The notes below the pieces were generated by a model. It did no database searches. It worked only from the letters and a program-made list of their open reading frames with translations, and was not told the origin of the DNA. From Oricola cellulosilytica (GTDB lineage Bacteria; Pseudomonadota; Alphaproteobacteria; Rhizobiales; Rhizobiaceae), in contig NZ_JAINFK010000008.1 of NCBI RefSeq assembly GCF_019966575.1, positions 1 to 64,000 of the forward strand: a DNA stretch of 64,000 nt. Reading direction: 5' to 3'. Shown piece by piece: positions 8,723 through 17,156 of the stretch (position 1 is its first letter; each line of letters opens with the position of its first letter). The position numbers and the translations under genes are program-made.

Positions 8723-9250
8723 TCAAGGCTTTCCGTTCTTGCGGGATTTCTTGCGCTTCTTGCCTGCGCCTCCGGACTTTTTACGCCCGGGCGGGGGCGC
8801 ATCCGCGGCGAGGGCGGCATCAATCTTTTCCAGAATCTTCGCCAGTTGCTTGCGCTCTTTCTTTTTCAACGTCCCGAAGGCGTGTTCTTCCGCCCCCGCC
8901 ATTGCAGCGTTCATGCGCAACAGCAGCGCCCGGCCGTCGTCCGTCAGCCGAACATGGATCTGCCGGCCGTCATTATCGGAGGCGTAGCGTTCGACGAATC
9001 CCTGCTCCTGGAGCCGGGTAATGGTCCGCGTCACGGTGGGCGGTTTGACCCCAAGGGCATGCGCCAATTCGCCGAGCGTGTAGTCGTCCCGCCTGCTCAG
9101 TAGTTCCATTACGCCTTCCTGTCCGGCGTAGAGGCCCGTCGACAGAAGAAGTTGCGCCATGCGGGTGCGGCCGGCGCGTGCCGTGTTCTGAAGACCGGCG
9201 AAGAGCCGCGCGGCGTCGCCGGCGTCATCTTCAATATAGTAGCGGTTCAT
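8723..9250 (-). CDS. MarR family transcriptional regulator with basic C-terminal tail
   Basis: Winged-helix regulator of 175 residues. The recognition region reads YTLGELAHALGVKPPTVTRTITRLQEQGFVERYASDNDGRQ in pieces (about residues 57-98), including the DxR wing motif (DNDGRQ). After the dimerisation helices it ends in an unusually basic tail (GRKKSGGAGKKRKKSRKNG), which may add non-specific DNA affinity. It diverges from the 8-oxoguanine deaminase gene across 212 bases in which I see no clear dyad, so control of that operon is possible but unproven. Confidence 0.88.
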   Translation of the reverse strand: MNRYYIEDDAGDAARLFAGLQNTARAGRTRMAQLLLSTGLYAGQEGVMELLSRRDDYTLGELAHALGVKPPTVTRTITRLQEQGFVERYASDNDGRQIHVRLTDDGRALLLRMNAAMAGAEEHAFGTLKKKERKQLAKILEKIDAALAADAPPPGRKKSGGAGKKRKKSRKNGKP

Positions 9251-9462
9251 CGGGAAAGTTAAGCTGGCGAAAAATCCTGCGTCAAGCTGGAAGCCGACTC
9301 CTCCACCGCTCGACCCGGTGGCTTGAATTCGTCACCACAGGTTGTGATCGTTGCAAAACCGGCTAAAGGTGTGCGGTTCAAGGTAGTGACGCGCTCCGCG
9401 GCCTCGGTATCGGAGGTATTTCCGCAAAACAGTCACGCTGGGTGATGGGGGATCTCGCCGGC

Positions 9463-10815
9463 ATGTCTTCGAAACGCCTGTGGCTGAAACGCCCTCTCGC
9501 CGTGCTTGCGCAGGAGGGACAGGATGCCTCCGGCGGCATCGTCGTCGAGGACGGACGTATCACGGAGCTTGTCGGGCATGGCGGCGTGCCGTCCGGCGAC
9601 CATGTGACATTCGATGCAAGCGAACATGTCGTTCTGCCGGGCCTCATCAACACCCACCATCATTTTTTCCAGACCGTAACGCGCGCGCATCCCGAGGCCC
9701 TGGACAAGGAACTGTTCGACTGGCTGAAGGCGCTCTATCCGGTGTGGGCGAAACTCGGCCCGGACGCCTTCAGACTCGCAACCCGACTCGCGCTTGCAGA
9801 ACTGATGATGTCCGGCGTTACCTGCACTTCCGACCATCAGTACCTGTTCACGGACGGGATCGAGGACGCCATGGACGTGCAGGCCGAGGAATCCGCCGCC
9901 CTCGGAATGCGGATGGTGCTCAATCGCGGCTCGATGAATCTGTCGCAGCGCGATGGAGGCTTGCCGCCGGATGCCGTGGTACAGGACATGGACACCATCC
10001 TTGCGGACTGCGAACGCGTGATCGGGCGCTACCACGACCCCTCGGATGGGGCGATGCTGCAGGTGGCGCTGGCGCCGTGCTCGCCGTTCTCGGTCACGTC
10101 GGAACTGATGCGCGAGACCGCCGCGCTCGCCGGGCGTTGCGGATGCGCGCTGCATACCCATCTGGCGGAAAGCGAGGACGAGAATGCGTTCTGCCAGGAA
10201 AAATTCGGCTTCCGCCCGCTCGACTATCTGGAAGAAAACGGATGGCTGGGACCCAAGACGTGGGTTGCGCACGGCATCCATTTCAATGACGGGGAGATCG
10301 CCCGCATGGGCAGGGCCGGGACAAGTGTCTGTCACTGTCCGACATCCAACATGGTTCTCGCGTCGGGCATCTGCAGAACGCGGGACATGGAGACAGCCGG
10401 CGTGAGTGTCGGTCTGGGCGTCGACGGATCGGCGTCGAACGATTCATCGAACCTGATGGAGACCGTTCGCCACGCGCTGATGGTCAACCGGCTGCGTTAC
10501 GGAACAACGGTGAGCCACAAGAACGTTTTGAGATGGGCGACCGAGGGATCCGCGGCATGTCTCGGCCGAACCGATATTGGCGCGATTGCGCCGGGAAGGC
10601 AGGCGGATCTCGCGCTGTTCAAGCTTGACGAACTGCGTTTCTCCGGGGCGCACGACCCAATCGCGGCCCTTGTGCTCTGCGGGGCGCATCGGGCCGACCG
10701 GGTGATGATCAAGGGCCGATGGACGATCGAAAACGGCCTACCGACAGACGTTGACGTGGAGCGCCTGCGCCACGAACATGGGGCCATCGCACGAAAGTTT
10801 GCAGGAGCCCAGTAA
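9463..10815 (+). CDS. 8-oxoguanine deaminase-family amidohydrolase
   Basis: Zinc-dependent amidohydrolase of 450 residues. Metal and substrate residues are visible in LPGLINTHHHFFQTVTRA, LHTHLAESEDE, TWVAHGIHF and LGVDGSASNDSSN. The N-terminal phrase LKRPLAVLA and the WLKALYPVWAKL and SDHQYLF segments resemble the 8-oxoguanine deaminase branch (product urate). Isoxanthopterin deaminase is a close relative and cannot be excluded. ATG 9463 with upstream GGGGGAT is preferred; in-frame GTG 9442 and ATG 9445 are alternatives. It is followed at 2 bases by a creatininase-family gene, forming a two-gene operon. Confidence 0.85.
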   Translation: MSSKRLWLKRPLAVLAQEGQDASGGIVVEDGRITELVGHGGVPSGDHVTFDASEHVVLPGLINTHHHFFQTVTRAHPEALDKELFDWLKALYPVWAKLGPDAFRLATRLALAELMMSGVTCTSDHQYLFTDGIEDAMDVQAEESAALGMRMVLNRGSMNLSQRDGGLPPDAVVQDMDTILADCERVIGRYHDPSDGAMLQVALAPCSPFSVTSELMRETAALAGRCGCALHTHLAESEDENAFCQEKFGFRPLDYLEENGWLGPKTWVAHGIHFNDGEIARMGRAGTSVCHCPTSNMVLASGICRTRDMETAGVSVGLGVDGSASNDSSNLMETVRHALMVNRLRYGTTVSHKNVLRWATEGSAACLGRTDIGAIAPGRQADLALFKLDELRFSGAHDPIAALVLCGAHRADRVMIKGRWTIENGLPTDVDVERLRHEHGAIARKFAGAQ

Positions 10816-10817
10816 CG

Positions 10818-11627
10818 ATGTCCGACGAGCCGGACAAAACCAACCGGCAGATAAAGCGGCGGCTGGATGCTCTTCACCAGACCGGAACCGCGCCCGGGGA
10901 CGCGGCCAAATGGATCGCCGTCCTACCGCTCGGCGCGACCGAACAGCACGGACCGCACCTTCCCTTCGAGACGGACACGCTGATCGCGGAGGCCCTGGTC
11001 GAGCGGCTGGGCGAACAACTGGGGGACTCGGCACCGGTCGTTTTCCTGCCCGTCGAGGAGATAGGCTACTCGCCGGAGCACATGTTCGTGCCGGGGACCA
11101 AGACGCTCGAATGGGACCAGGCGATCCGGCGATGGGTGCGTATCGGCGAGCAGGCCCATCGGTCGGGAATCCGCAAATTCGTGATGTTGAACGCCCATGG
11201 TGGAAACTCGCCGCTAATGACAATCGTCGCGACGGAACTGCGGGTCCGGTTCAACATGCTGGCGGTGGCGACGAGCTGGACCCGGTTCGGGCTGCCTGAC
11301 GGCATTCTCTCGGCGGAGGAGAAGCATCTCGATATCCATGGCGGCCTTATCGAGACGTCGGTGATGCTGGCGCTCCACCCGGATCGGGTGGACATGCGGC
11401 ACGCGGCGAACTTCGATTCGCGCCAGTCGGAATTCATCGAGACCTATGCCCATCTGCGCGCCTACGGCCCGCATTCGTTCGGCTGGCAGATGTCGGACCT
11501 GTCGGCGAGCGGTGTCGCCGGCGACGCGTCGCGCGCATCGGCGCAGAACGGCGAGGCGATTCTCGCTCATGCCGTGAACGGGCTGGTCGAACTGCTGCGG
11601 GACGTGGAGCGACATCCGGGATTTTGA
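10818..11627 (+). CDS. Creatininase-family amidohydrolase
   Basis: Metal-dependent hydrolase of 269 residues. The creatininase-family metal ligands appear in PLGATEQHGPHLPFETDT (Glu and His, about residue 40), EIGYSPEHMFVPGT and LNAHGGNSPL (about residue 120). Members open cyclic amides (creatinine) or remove formyl groups in flavin-precursor synthesis, so substrate cannot be read from family alone. The start is two bases after the 8-oxoguanine deaminase stop, implying that both act on one heterocycle-degradation or salvage route. No creatinase or sarcosine gene is adjacent; the sox operon lies 46 kb away. Confidence 0.88.
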   Translation: MSDEPDKTNRQIKRRLDALHQTGTAPGDAAKWIAVLPLGATEQHGPHLPFETDTLIAEALVERLGEQLGDSAPVVFLPVEEIGYSPEHMFVPGTKTLEWDQAIRRWVRIGEQAHRSGIRKFVMLNAHGGNSPLMTIVATELRVRFNMLAVATSWTRFGLPDGILSAEEKHLDIHGGLIETSVMLALHPDRVDMRHAANFDSRQSEFIETYAHLRAYGPHSFGWQMSDLSASGVAGDASRASAQNGEAILAHAVNGLVELLRDVERHPGF

Positions 11628-11642
11628 GGCCGCTTCCGGTGT

Positions 11643-12014
11643 TCAGCGCACAGGCGTGCTCGCGACCACCGAGAACGTGTGCATCTGGCCGTCATGGCCG
11701 GCAATCGAGACATATTCGCCGCGGTGGAAACTGTGTTCGCCGAGGCGAAAGCCGGTCTCGTCGTCCTCTTCGTCCTCGAAATCGTAATCGAAAACCCACT
11801 GGCCGTTGCGGTGCTGTTCCAGATAGCCGAGTTCGGTGCGCTCGCCGTCCCAGAACCGCTCGACGGTGCATGCCTTCGGATTTTCTTTCCACTGCTCCGC
11901 GTCGATCTTCATGGCGTTGTCGAGCGGTAGCACGAGTTCATATCCGCGATTGGGATTGCCATTCGGAAAGCCCGGTTCGCGGGCCATTTCAAGGCGGACA
12001 TTGTAAAGCGGCAT
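11643..12014 (-). CDS. Conserved hypothetical protein, acidic, cytoplasmic
   Basis: 123 residues with no signal peptide or membrane segment. ATG 12014 follows GGAGAATCCGCA, a good Shine-Dalgarno, and gives MPLYNVRLEMAREPGFPNG; the open frame extends 20 codons upstream. The middle holds a very acidic stretch (DYDFEDEEDDETGF), and the end (HDGQMHTFSVVAS) looks like beta-strand. I do not recognise a named family. It converges on the creatininase gene with a 15-base gap. Confidence 0.75.
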   Translation of the reverse strand: MPLYNVRLEMAREPGFPNGNPNRGYELVLPLDNAMKIDAEQWKENPKACTVERFWDGERTELGYLEQHRNGQWVFDYDFEDEEDDETGFRLGEHSFHRGEYVSIAGHDGQMHTFSVVASTPVR

Positions 12015-12221
12015 TGCGGATTCTCCTGCTGTTCGAGGCGATCCTAGAGTGTCAGCATACCCTTGCGTTGACACGGATCAAGCAGTGAAAGGCCTCCCTT
12101 CGGGGCATTGCGCCACTGCCGGAGGGCGGGCTTTAGCACCCCGGTCGGCGGGGAAACCTTAATCTGGACGTGAAGCGCGCTAGGTTGGAGCAGGATGACG
12201 GACCAAAGGAGACGACGAAGC

Positions 12222-13208
12222 ATGACCGCACGAATCGCGATCGTCGGAGCCGGTCTGGCGGGCGCGACAGCCGCCAGGCTGCTGACGCGCGCCGGCGCGA
12301 AGGTGACAGTCTTCGAGAAGTCCGGCGGAACGGGCGGGCGGCTTTCAACGCGGCGTACCGACTACGGCAGCTTTGATCACGGCGCGCAGTATGTTTCGGC
12401 GCGCGGGGACGCCTTCCTGGACACGGTCTACCGGCTCGTCGCCGAAGGCGGGGCGATGAACTGGTCGCCCGCCGGCAAGGACCGTGAGGACGAATGGCAT
12501 GTCGGCCACCCGGGCATGAGCGGTTTCGTCAAGCCGCTGCTCGGCGGCATCGATGTGCGTACCAACAGCCGCGTTTCCGCGATCCAGGCCGGCGACGATG
12601 CAATTCGGGTGCAACTGGAAGACGGTCGGGAGCAGGATTTCGAAGTGGCGCTGGTGACCGCGCCAGCGCCGCAAAGCCTTGCATTGCTCAAGGATATCGA
12701 CGGCGCGTTCGCGAAAATTGCCAAGGCGCAGATGGCACCGTGCTGGTCGGTCATGCTGGCATTCGGAAAGCGGATCGACCGGCTGCCGGATATCCGCCGC
12801 GGCAATGATGGGGATGTTCTCGGCTGGATCGCGCGCGACAGTTCGAAACCGGGTCGCGAGGGGCTGGAGAACATCGTCGTGCACGCCGGGACGGACTGGA
12901 GCCGCGACCATCTGGAGGAAACGCCGGAAGCGGTTCTCGATGCGGTTCTCACCGCGTTGCGCGGTGCCGCAGGCGGAGAGGCCCTATCGCCGGTCCATGC
13001 CGTCGCTCATCGATGGCGATATGCGCGGGTGGACAGGCCGGTGGGCGAGCCGTTCCTTGCCGGCTGCCGGGGGCGGGTCATCGCCTGCGGCGACTGGTGC
13101 ATCGGCGCGCGCGCGGAAGCGGCGTTCGACAGCGGACGGCTGGCCGCGGAATTTCTCGTTAGGGAACGGCTGGCAGGCGAAGCCGAGGCCGCCTATATGC
13201 GGGGCTGA
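12222..13208 (+). CDS. FAD-dependent oxidoreductase, renalase-like
   Basis: Flavoprotein of 328 residues with an N-terminal dinucleotide-binding motif ([22 protein letters not shown]), the GGR-type phrase [11 protein letters not shown], and a C-terminal FAD motif ([27 protein letters not shown]). This layout fits the renalase/amine-oxidase-like family, which oxidises misreduced nicotinamide dinucleotides in characterised members. ATG 12222 with GGAG upstream is preferred to 12195. The COG0523 GTPase gene starts 16 bases after its stop, so they are probably cotranscribed. Confidence 0.85.
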   Translation: MTARIAIVGAGLAGATAARLLTRAGAKVTVFEKSGGTGGRLSTRRTDYGSFDHGAQYVSARGDAFLDTVYRLVAEGGAMNWSPAGKDREDEWHVGHPGMSGFVKPLLGGIDVRTNSRVSAIQAGDDAIRVQLEDGREQDFEVALVTAPAPQSLALLKDIDGAFAKIAKAQMAPCWSVMLAFGKRIDRLPDIRRGNDGDVLGWIARDSSKPGREGLENIVVHAGTDWSRDHLEETPEAVLDAVLTALRGAAGGEALSPVHAVAHRWRYARVDRPVGEPFLAGCRGRVIACGDWCIGARAEAAFDSGRLAAEFLVRERLAGEAEAAYMRG

Positions 13209-13224
13209 TTTTCGCGAGGCCTTC

Positions 13225-14307
13225 ATGTCAGACACCCCATCGAGCGACACCCAGACATCCATTCCCGTAACCGTGCTGACCGGCTACCTCGGATCGGGCA
13301 AAACGACGCTTCTCAACCGCATCCTCTCGGAGGATCACGGCAAGCGTTACGCGGTGATCGTCAACGAATTCGGCGAAATCGGCATCGACAACGACCTCAT
13401 CGTGGAAAGCGACGAGGAAATCTACGAGATGAACAATGGCTGCGTGTGCTGCACGGTGCGCGGCGATCTCGTGCGCGTCGTCGAAGGGCTGATGCGCCGG
13501 CCCGGTCGCTTCGACGCGATCGTGGTGGAGACCACCGGACTCGCCGATCCGGCGCCGGTCGCGCAGACATTCTTCATGGACGACGATGTTCGTGCGAAGA
13601 CCCGCCTCGACGCGGTGGTGGCGCTCGTCGACGCCAAGCACGTGGCGATGCGGCTGAAGGATTCACGCGAGGCGGAGGACCAGATCGCGTTTGCCGACGT
13701 GATCCTTCTGAACAAGACCGATCTCGTGTCCGAGGAAGAGTTGCACGGTCTCGAGCACGCGATCCGGACAATCAATCCGCATGCGCGGATCCACCGCACC
13801 GAACGGGCGGGAATCGCCTTGCCGGAAATACTCGACCGCGGCGCGTTCGACCTGCAGCGGGCGCTGGAGAGCGATCCGCATTTTCTCGATCACGACGATC
13901 CGGATCATGTCTGCGGCCCGGAATGCGATCATGATCATGCCCACGGGCATGATCATCACCACGGCGATGGCGATCACCATCGTCACCATGATCACGGGCC
14001 GGGCATCCACGGAACGACCATCCAGTCCGTCTCGCTGCGCACGGGCGAGGTCGATCCGCAGAAATTCATGCCGTGGATCCAGAAGATCACGCAGCTCGAC
14101 GGGCCGAACATCCTTCGCCTGAAGGGCATCATCGCGTTTCCGAACGAGCCGCAGCGCTATGTCGTGCAGGGCGTGCACATGATCGTCGAGGGCGATCACG
14201 AGCGCGCATGGAAGGACGGCGAAAAGCGCGAAAGCCGGATCGTATTCATCGGCCGGGAACTCGACCGCGAAAAACTGGAGCGGACGTTTCAGGCCTGCGC
14301 GGTGTAA
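13225..14307 (+). CDS. COG0523 (CobW/ZNG1-type) metal-chaperone GTPase with His-rich loop
   Basis: GTPase of 360 residues. Visible motifs are Walker [13 protein letters not shown] (about residue 20), the metal-binding CxCC in [13 protein letters not shown] (about 73), ETTGLADP, and NKTD (about 160). A loop at about residues 230-258 is packed with His and Asp ([19 protein letters not shown]), followed by the CobW C-terminal domain. Such proteins deliver Zn or Co to client enzymes. No cobalamin genes are nearby, which favours a zinc role. The long upstream open frame overlaps the previous gene and is not used: ATG 13225 gives the family N-terminus. Confidence 0.9.
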   Translation: MSDTPSSDTQTSIPVTVLTGYLGSGKTTLLNRILSEDHGKRYAVIVNEFGEIGIDNDLIVESDEEIYEMNNGCVCCTVRGDLVRVVEGLMRRPGRFDAIVVETTGLADPAPVAQTFFMDDDVRAKTRLDAVVALVDAKHVAMRLKDSREAEDQIAFADVILLNKTDLVSEEELHGLEHAIRTINPHARIHRTERAGIALPEILDRGAFDLQRALESDPHFLDHDDPDHVCGPECDHDHAHGHDHHHGDGDHHRHHDHGPGIHGTTIQSVSLRTGEVDPQKFMPWIQKITQLDGPNILRLKGIIAFPNEPQRYVVQGVHMIVEGDHERAWKDGEKRESRIVFIGRELDREKLERTFQACAV

Positions 14308-14331
14308 CCCGCGCGGGCCCCTAAGCGGGCG

Positions 14332-14700
14332 TCAGGTCTCGTCGACGACCTCGGCGCGGGGACCGTTTTTCTGCAGGGACGCAATGGCGTTCTTGGAACT
14401 CGACTTGGACTTGTAGGTCTCCGTGCGAACCATCGTCTCGCCGTTGGAAGCGACAAACCGCACGAAGGTCTGGCCATCCTTGGAGCCGGCAATCTCGAAA
14501 CGGTAACCGGACCCCTTCTCGTCCTTGGTCAGATCGGCCGTGGCCGCGCCGGGGGCGTTTTTCTTGAGGGAATCGATGCAGTTCTGGGCGCTTGCCTTGC
14601 CGGCATAGCTTTCCGACCAAAACATGATCTCGGAATTGTACACGAACTGTGCTGCGAACTGGCCGTTCTTCCGGCTGACAATCTTGAAACGGTGCGGCAA
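14332..14700 (-). CDS. YegP family protein, two DUF1508 repeats
   Basis: 122 residues formed by two DUF1508 units in tandem: residues 1-58 (FKIVSRKNGQFAAQFVYNSEIMF..., ending KKNAPGAA) and residues 64-118 (YRFEIAGSKDGQTFVRFVASNGETM..., ending KNGPRAEV). Each unit is a small beta-beta-alpha fold with a conserved SExY/TExY and SxxN-I pattern. The function is unknown. No signal peptide. It converges on the GTPase gene with a 24-base gap that holds only a short GC-rich repeat. Confidence 0.88.
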   Translation of the reverse strand: MPHRFKIVSRKNGQFAAQFVYNSEIMFWSESYAGKASAQNCIDSLKKNAPGAATADLTKDEKGSGYRFEIAGSKDGQTFVRFVASNGETMVRTETYKSKSSSKNAIASLQKNGPRAEVVDET

Positions 14701-14865
14701 GGAACCCTCCCTCTTGAAGCTTACGGAAGGCGAACTTTAGTCAACTCGCCGGCAAATGAAACCCGGGCACCGATCTAAGTTGAGGATATGTCGGGTTGAC
14801 GCGGCCCCGCATTCCGGAGAAGTCGTTCGCCGCATCCTCATCTTCACAAAAGTACCTGCAGCCCC

Positions 14866-15840
14866 ATGCCAACAGTCGCGCCCCTCGATCTCGACGGATA
14901 TTGCCTCTTCGCATCGTTTATAGGCGAGGTTCCGGTTTACGCGCTGGCCGACGGCACGGTGCACCGGCTCGATCACGGCCATCATGCGGTCGAGATGCAT
15001 GATGGCCTGACATGTGCGGTCAGGACCCTTGACGGCAAGGCGCTGATCACCGGTGGCGAGGACGGGCTGGTGCGGGCGCTGAATGCAGGCGGAACGGCCG
15101 CCGAGATCGGTTCGGTCGGCAGGAAGTGGGTGTCGGCGCTCGCGGCAGGGCCGCAAGGCGCGGTGGGCTTTTCCGCAGGCAAGAACGCCCATGTGCGCCT
15201 GAATGACGGCACCGTGAAAGACTTTGCCGAGGAGCGCTCGATCGAGGGACTAGCCTTTGCGCCCAAAGGACTGCGCCTGGCGACAGCGCGGTACAATGGC
15301 GGGACGCTGCATTGGGTGACGGCCGCAGGGCAGCCAATCGATCTCGAATGGAAAGGCGCGCATACCGCCGTGATGTTCTCGCCGGACGGCAAATATGTCG
15401 TCACCACAATGCAGGAGAACGCACTCCACGGCTGGCGGCTCGCCGACATGAAGCACATGCGGATGTCCGGCTATCCGGCCAAGGTCAAGAGCTGGTCGTG
15501 GTCGGCCAAGGGCAAATGGCTGGCGACCTCGGGAGCGCCCGCCGCAATCGTCTGGCCGTTCCAGGGCAAGGATGGCCCGATGGGCAAGGCGCCGCTGGAA
15601 CTCGGCACACGGGGCGATTCGCTGGTGTCGTCCGTCGTCTGCCACCCGACCGAGGACATCGTGGCGATCGGCTACGCGGACGGTATGGTGCTTGCGGTGC
15701 GCTTCACGGACGCCAAGGAAATTCTGCTGCGCCGCGGCGGCAAAGGGCCGATCACCTCGATGACATGGGACGACAAGGGCTACCGCATTGCCTTCGGGTC
15801 GGAAGCCGGGGATTGCGGTGTGATCGACATTCGCGGGTAA
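14866..15840 (+). CDS. WD40 repeat protein
   Basis: Soluble protein of 324 residues predicted to fold as one beta-propeller. Repeats of 40-50 residues are visible with phrases such as LITGGEDGLVRALNAGG, LATARYNGGTLHWV, VMFSPDGKYVVTTMQENALHGWRL, WLATSGAPAAIVWPF and ITSMTWDDKGYRIAFGSEAG. No catalytic residues are apparent, so it is probably a scaffold. It lies near a COG0523 GTPase gene (565 bases away, with yegP between on the other strand). From memory this neighbourhood recurs in Rhizobiales, which would hint at metal homeostasis, but that is inference. Confidence 0.88.
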   Translation: MPTVAPLDLDGYCLFASFIGEVPVYALADGTVHRLDHGHHAVEMHDGLTCAVRTLDGKALITGGEDGLVRALNAGGTAAEIGSVGRKWVSALAAGPQGAVGFSAGKNAHVRLNDGTVKDFAEERSIEGLAFAPKGLRLATARYNGGTLHWVTAAGQPIDLEWKGAHTAVMFSPDGKYVVTTMQENALHGWRLADMKHMRMSGYPAKVKSWSWSAKGKWLATSGAPAAIVWPFQGKDGPMGKAPLELGTRGDSLVSSVVCHPTEDIVAIGYADGMVLAVRFTDAKEILLRRGGKGPITSMTWDDKGYRIAFGSEAGDCGVIDIRG

Positions 15841-15917
15841 GGATCAGCGCCGGCTTTTTCCTAATCGATGTGTCAAAGTATATGGCGCGGGAGAAGATTG
15901 GAACATAAGATGAACAA

Positions 15918-17156
15918 ATGGGCCAACTCTCCGTCATTCAGAAACTCGAGATCCTTTCGGATGCGGCCAAATACGACGCGTCCTGCGCGTCGTCCGGTTC
16001 GACAAGGCGCGACTCCAGAGCTTCCGGTGGAATTGGATCCGTCACGGGGGCCGGAATCTGCCACGCCTACGCGCCGGACGGGCGCTGCATATCACTGCTG
16101 AAGATTCTGCTGACCAACTTCTGCATCTACGACTGCAGGTATTGCATCAATCGCTCGTCGTCGAACACGCGCAGGGCGCGGTTTTCCGTCGATGAGGTGG
16201 TGAAGCTGACGCTCGACTTCTACAAGCGCAATTATATCGAAGGGCTTTTTCTGTCCTCCGGTGTCATCCGCTCGCCCGACGAGACGATGGGCGAAATGGT
16301 CGAGGTGGCGCGGCGGTTGCGCGAGGACGAGAAATTCGCCGGTTATATCCACCTCAAGACAATTCCCGATTGTGATCCGATTTTGATAGAAGCGGCCGGC
16401 CGCCATGCGGACCGGCTTTCCATCAATGTGGAATTGCCGACGGACGCCAGCATCAACGTGTTGGCGCCGGAAAAACGTCCCGGCGAGATTCGCAAGTCCA
16501 TGGCGCGGCTGCGCAGCTTCATCGAGGAGAAGAGCGAGCCGGTAGAGCGCACGGGACGCAGACAGCGGTTTGCGCCGGGAGGGCAGTCGACCCAGATGAT
16601 CGTCGGCGCCGACAATTCGAACGACAACACGATCCTGCAGACGAGCGCCCGGCTTTACGGATCGTATCACTTGAAACGGGTCTACTATTCCGCTTTTTCG
16701 CCCATTCCCGATGCGTCCAGAGGATTGCCGCTGGTCAGACCACCGCTGATGCGCGAGCACCGGCTTTACCAGGCCGACTGGCTGATGCGGTTCTACGGGT
16801 TCGAACAGCAGGAAATCCTGGCTGGAGCGAAAACGGGGATGCTCGATCTCGACATCGATCCAAAGCTCGCATGGGCGCTGCGCAACCGCGCTGAATTTCC
16901 GGTCGACATAAACCGCGCCGACCGCGAGACGCTTTTGCGCGTGCCCGGCTTGGGAAGCAAGGCTGTGACACGCATCCTGTCGAGCCGCCGGTACGCGAGG
17001 CTGCGACTTGAAGACGTCAGCCGGGTCTGCCAGTCGATCGACAAGGTGCGCTCCTTCATCGTCGCGGAAGGATGGTCGCCTGGCGGCACAATCGACCGGC
17101 TCGACCTTCGATCGCGCCTGGTCGGGCGCGAGGAGCAACTTTCGCTCTTCCGATGA
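15918..17156 (+). CDS. Putative DNA modification/repair radical SAM protein (UdgX-linked, TIGR03916 type)
   Basis: 412 residues. The radical SAM cluster motif is CIYDCRYC at about residues 69-76, preceded by CHAYAPDGRCISLLKILLTN and followed by FLSSGVIRSPDETM. The C-terminus (about 325-360) holds a helix-hairpin-helix DNA-binding motif, LLRVPGLGSKAVTRILSSRR. This combination defines a spore-photoproduct-lyase-like family always found beside a uracil-DNA-glycosylase-type gene. Its substrate is not established. The stop overlaps the next start as ATGA, so the two proteins are made together and probably act together on DNA. No strong Shine-Dalgarno is seen before ATG 15918. Confidence 0.92.
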   Translation: MGQLSVIQKLEILSDAAKYDASCASSGSTRRDSRASGGIGSVTGAGICHAYAPDGRCISLLKILLTNFCIYDCRYCINRSSSNTRRARFSVDEVVKLTLDFYKRNYIEGLFLSSGVIRSPDETMGEMVEVARRLREDEKFAGYIHLKTIPDCDPILIEAAGRHADRLSINVELPTDASINVLAPEKRPGEIRKSMARLRSFIEEKSEPVERTGRRQRFAPGGQSTQMIVGADNSNDNTILQTSARLYGSYHLKRVYYSAFSPIPDASRGLPLVRPPLMREHRLYQADWLMRFYGFEQQEILAGAKTGMLDLDIDPKLAWALRNRAEFPVDINRADRETLLRVPGLGSKAVTRILSSRRYARLRLEDVSRVCQSIDKVRSFIVAEGWSPGGTIDRLDLRSRLVGREEQLSLFR

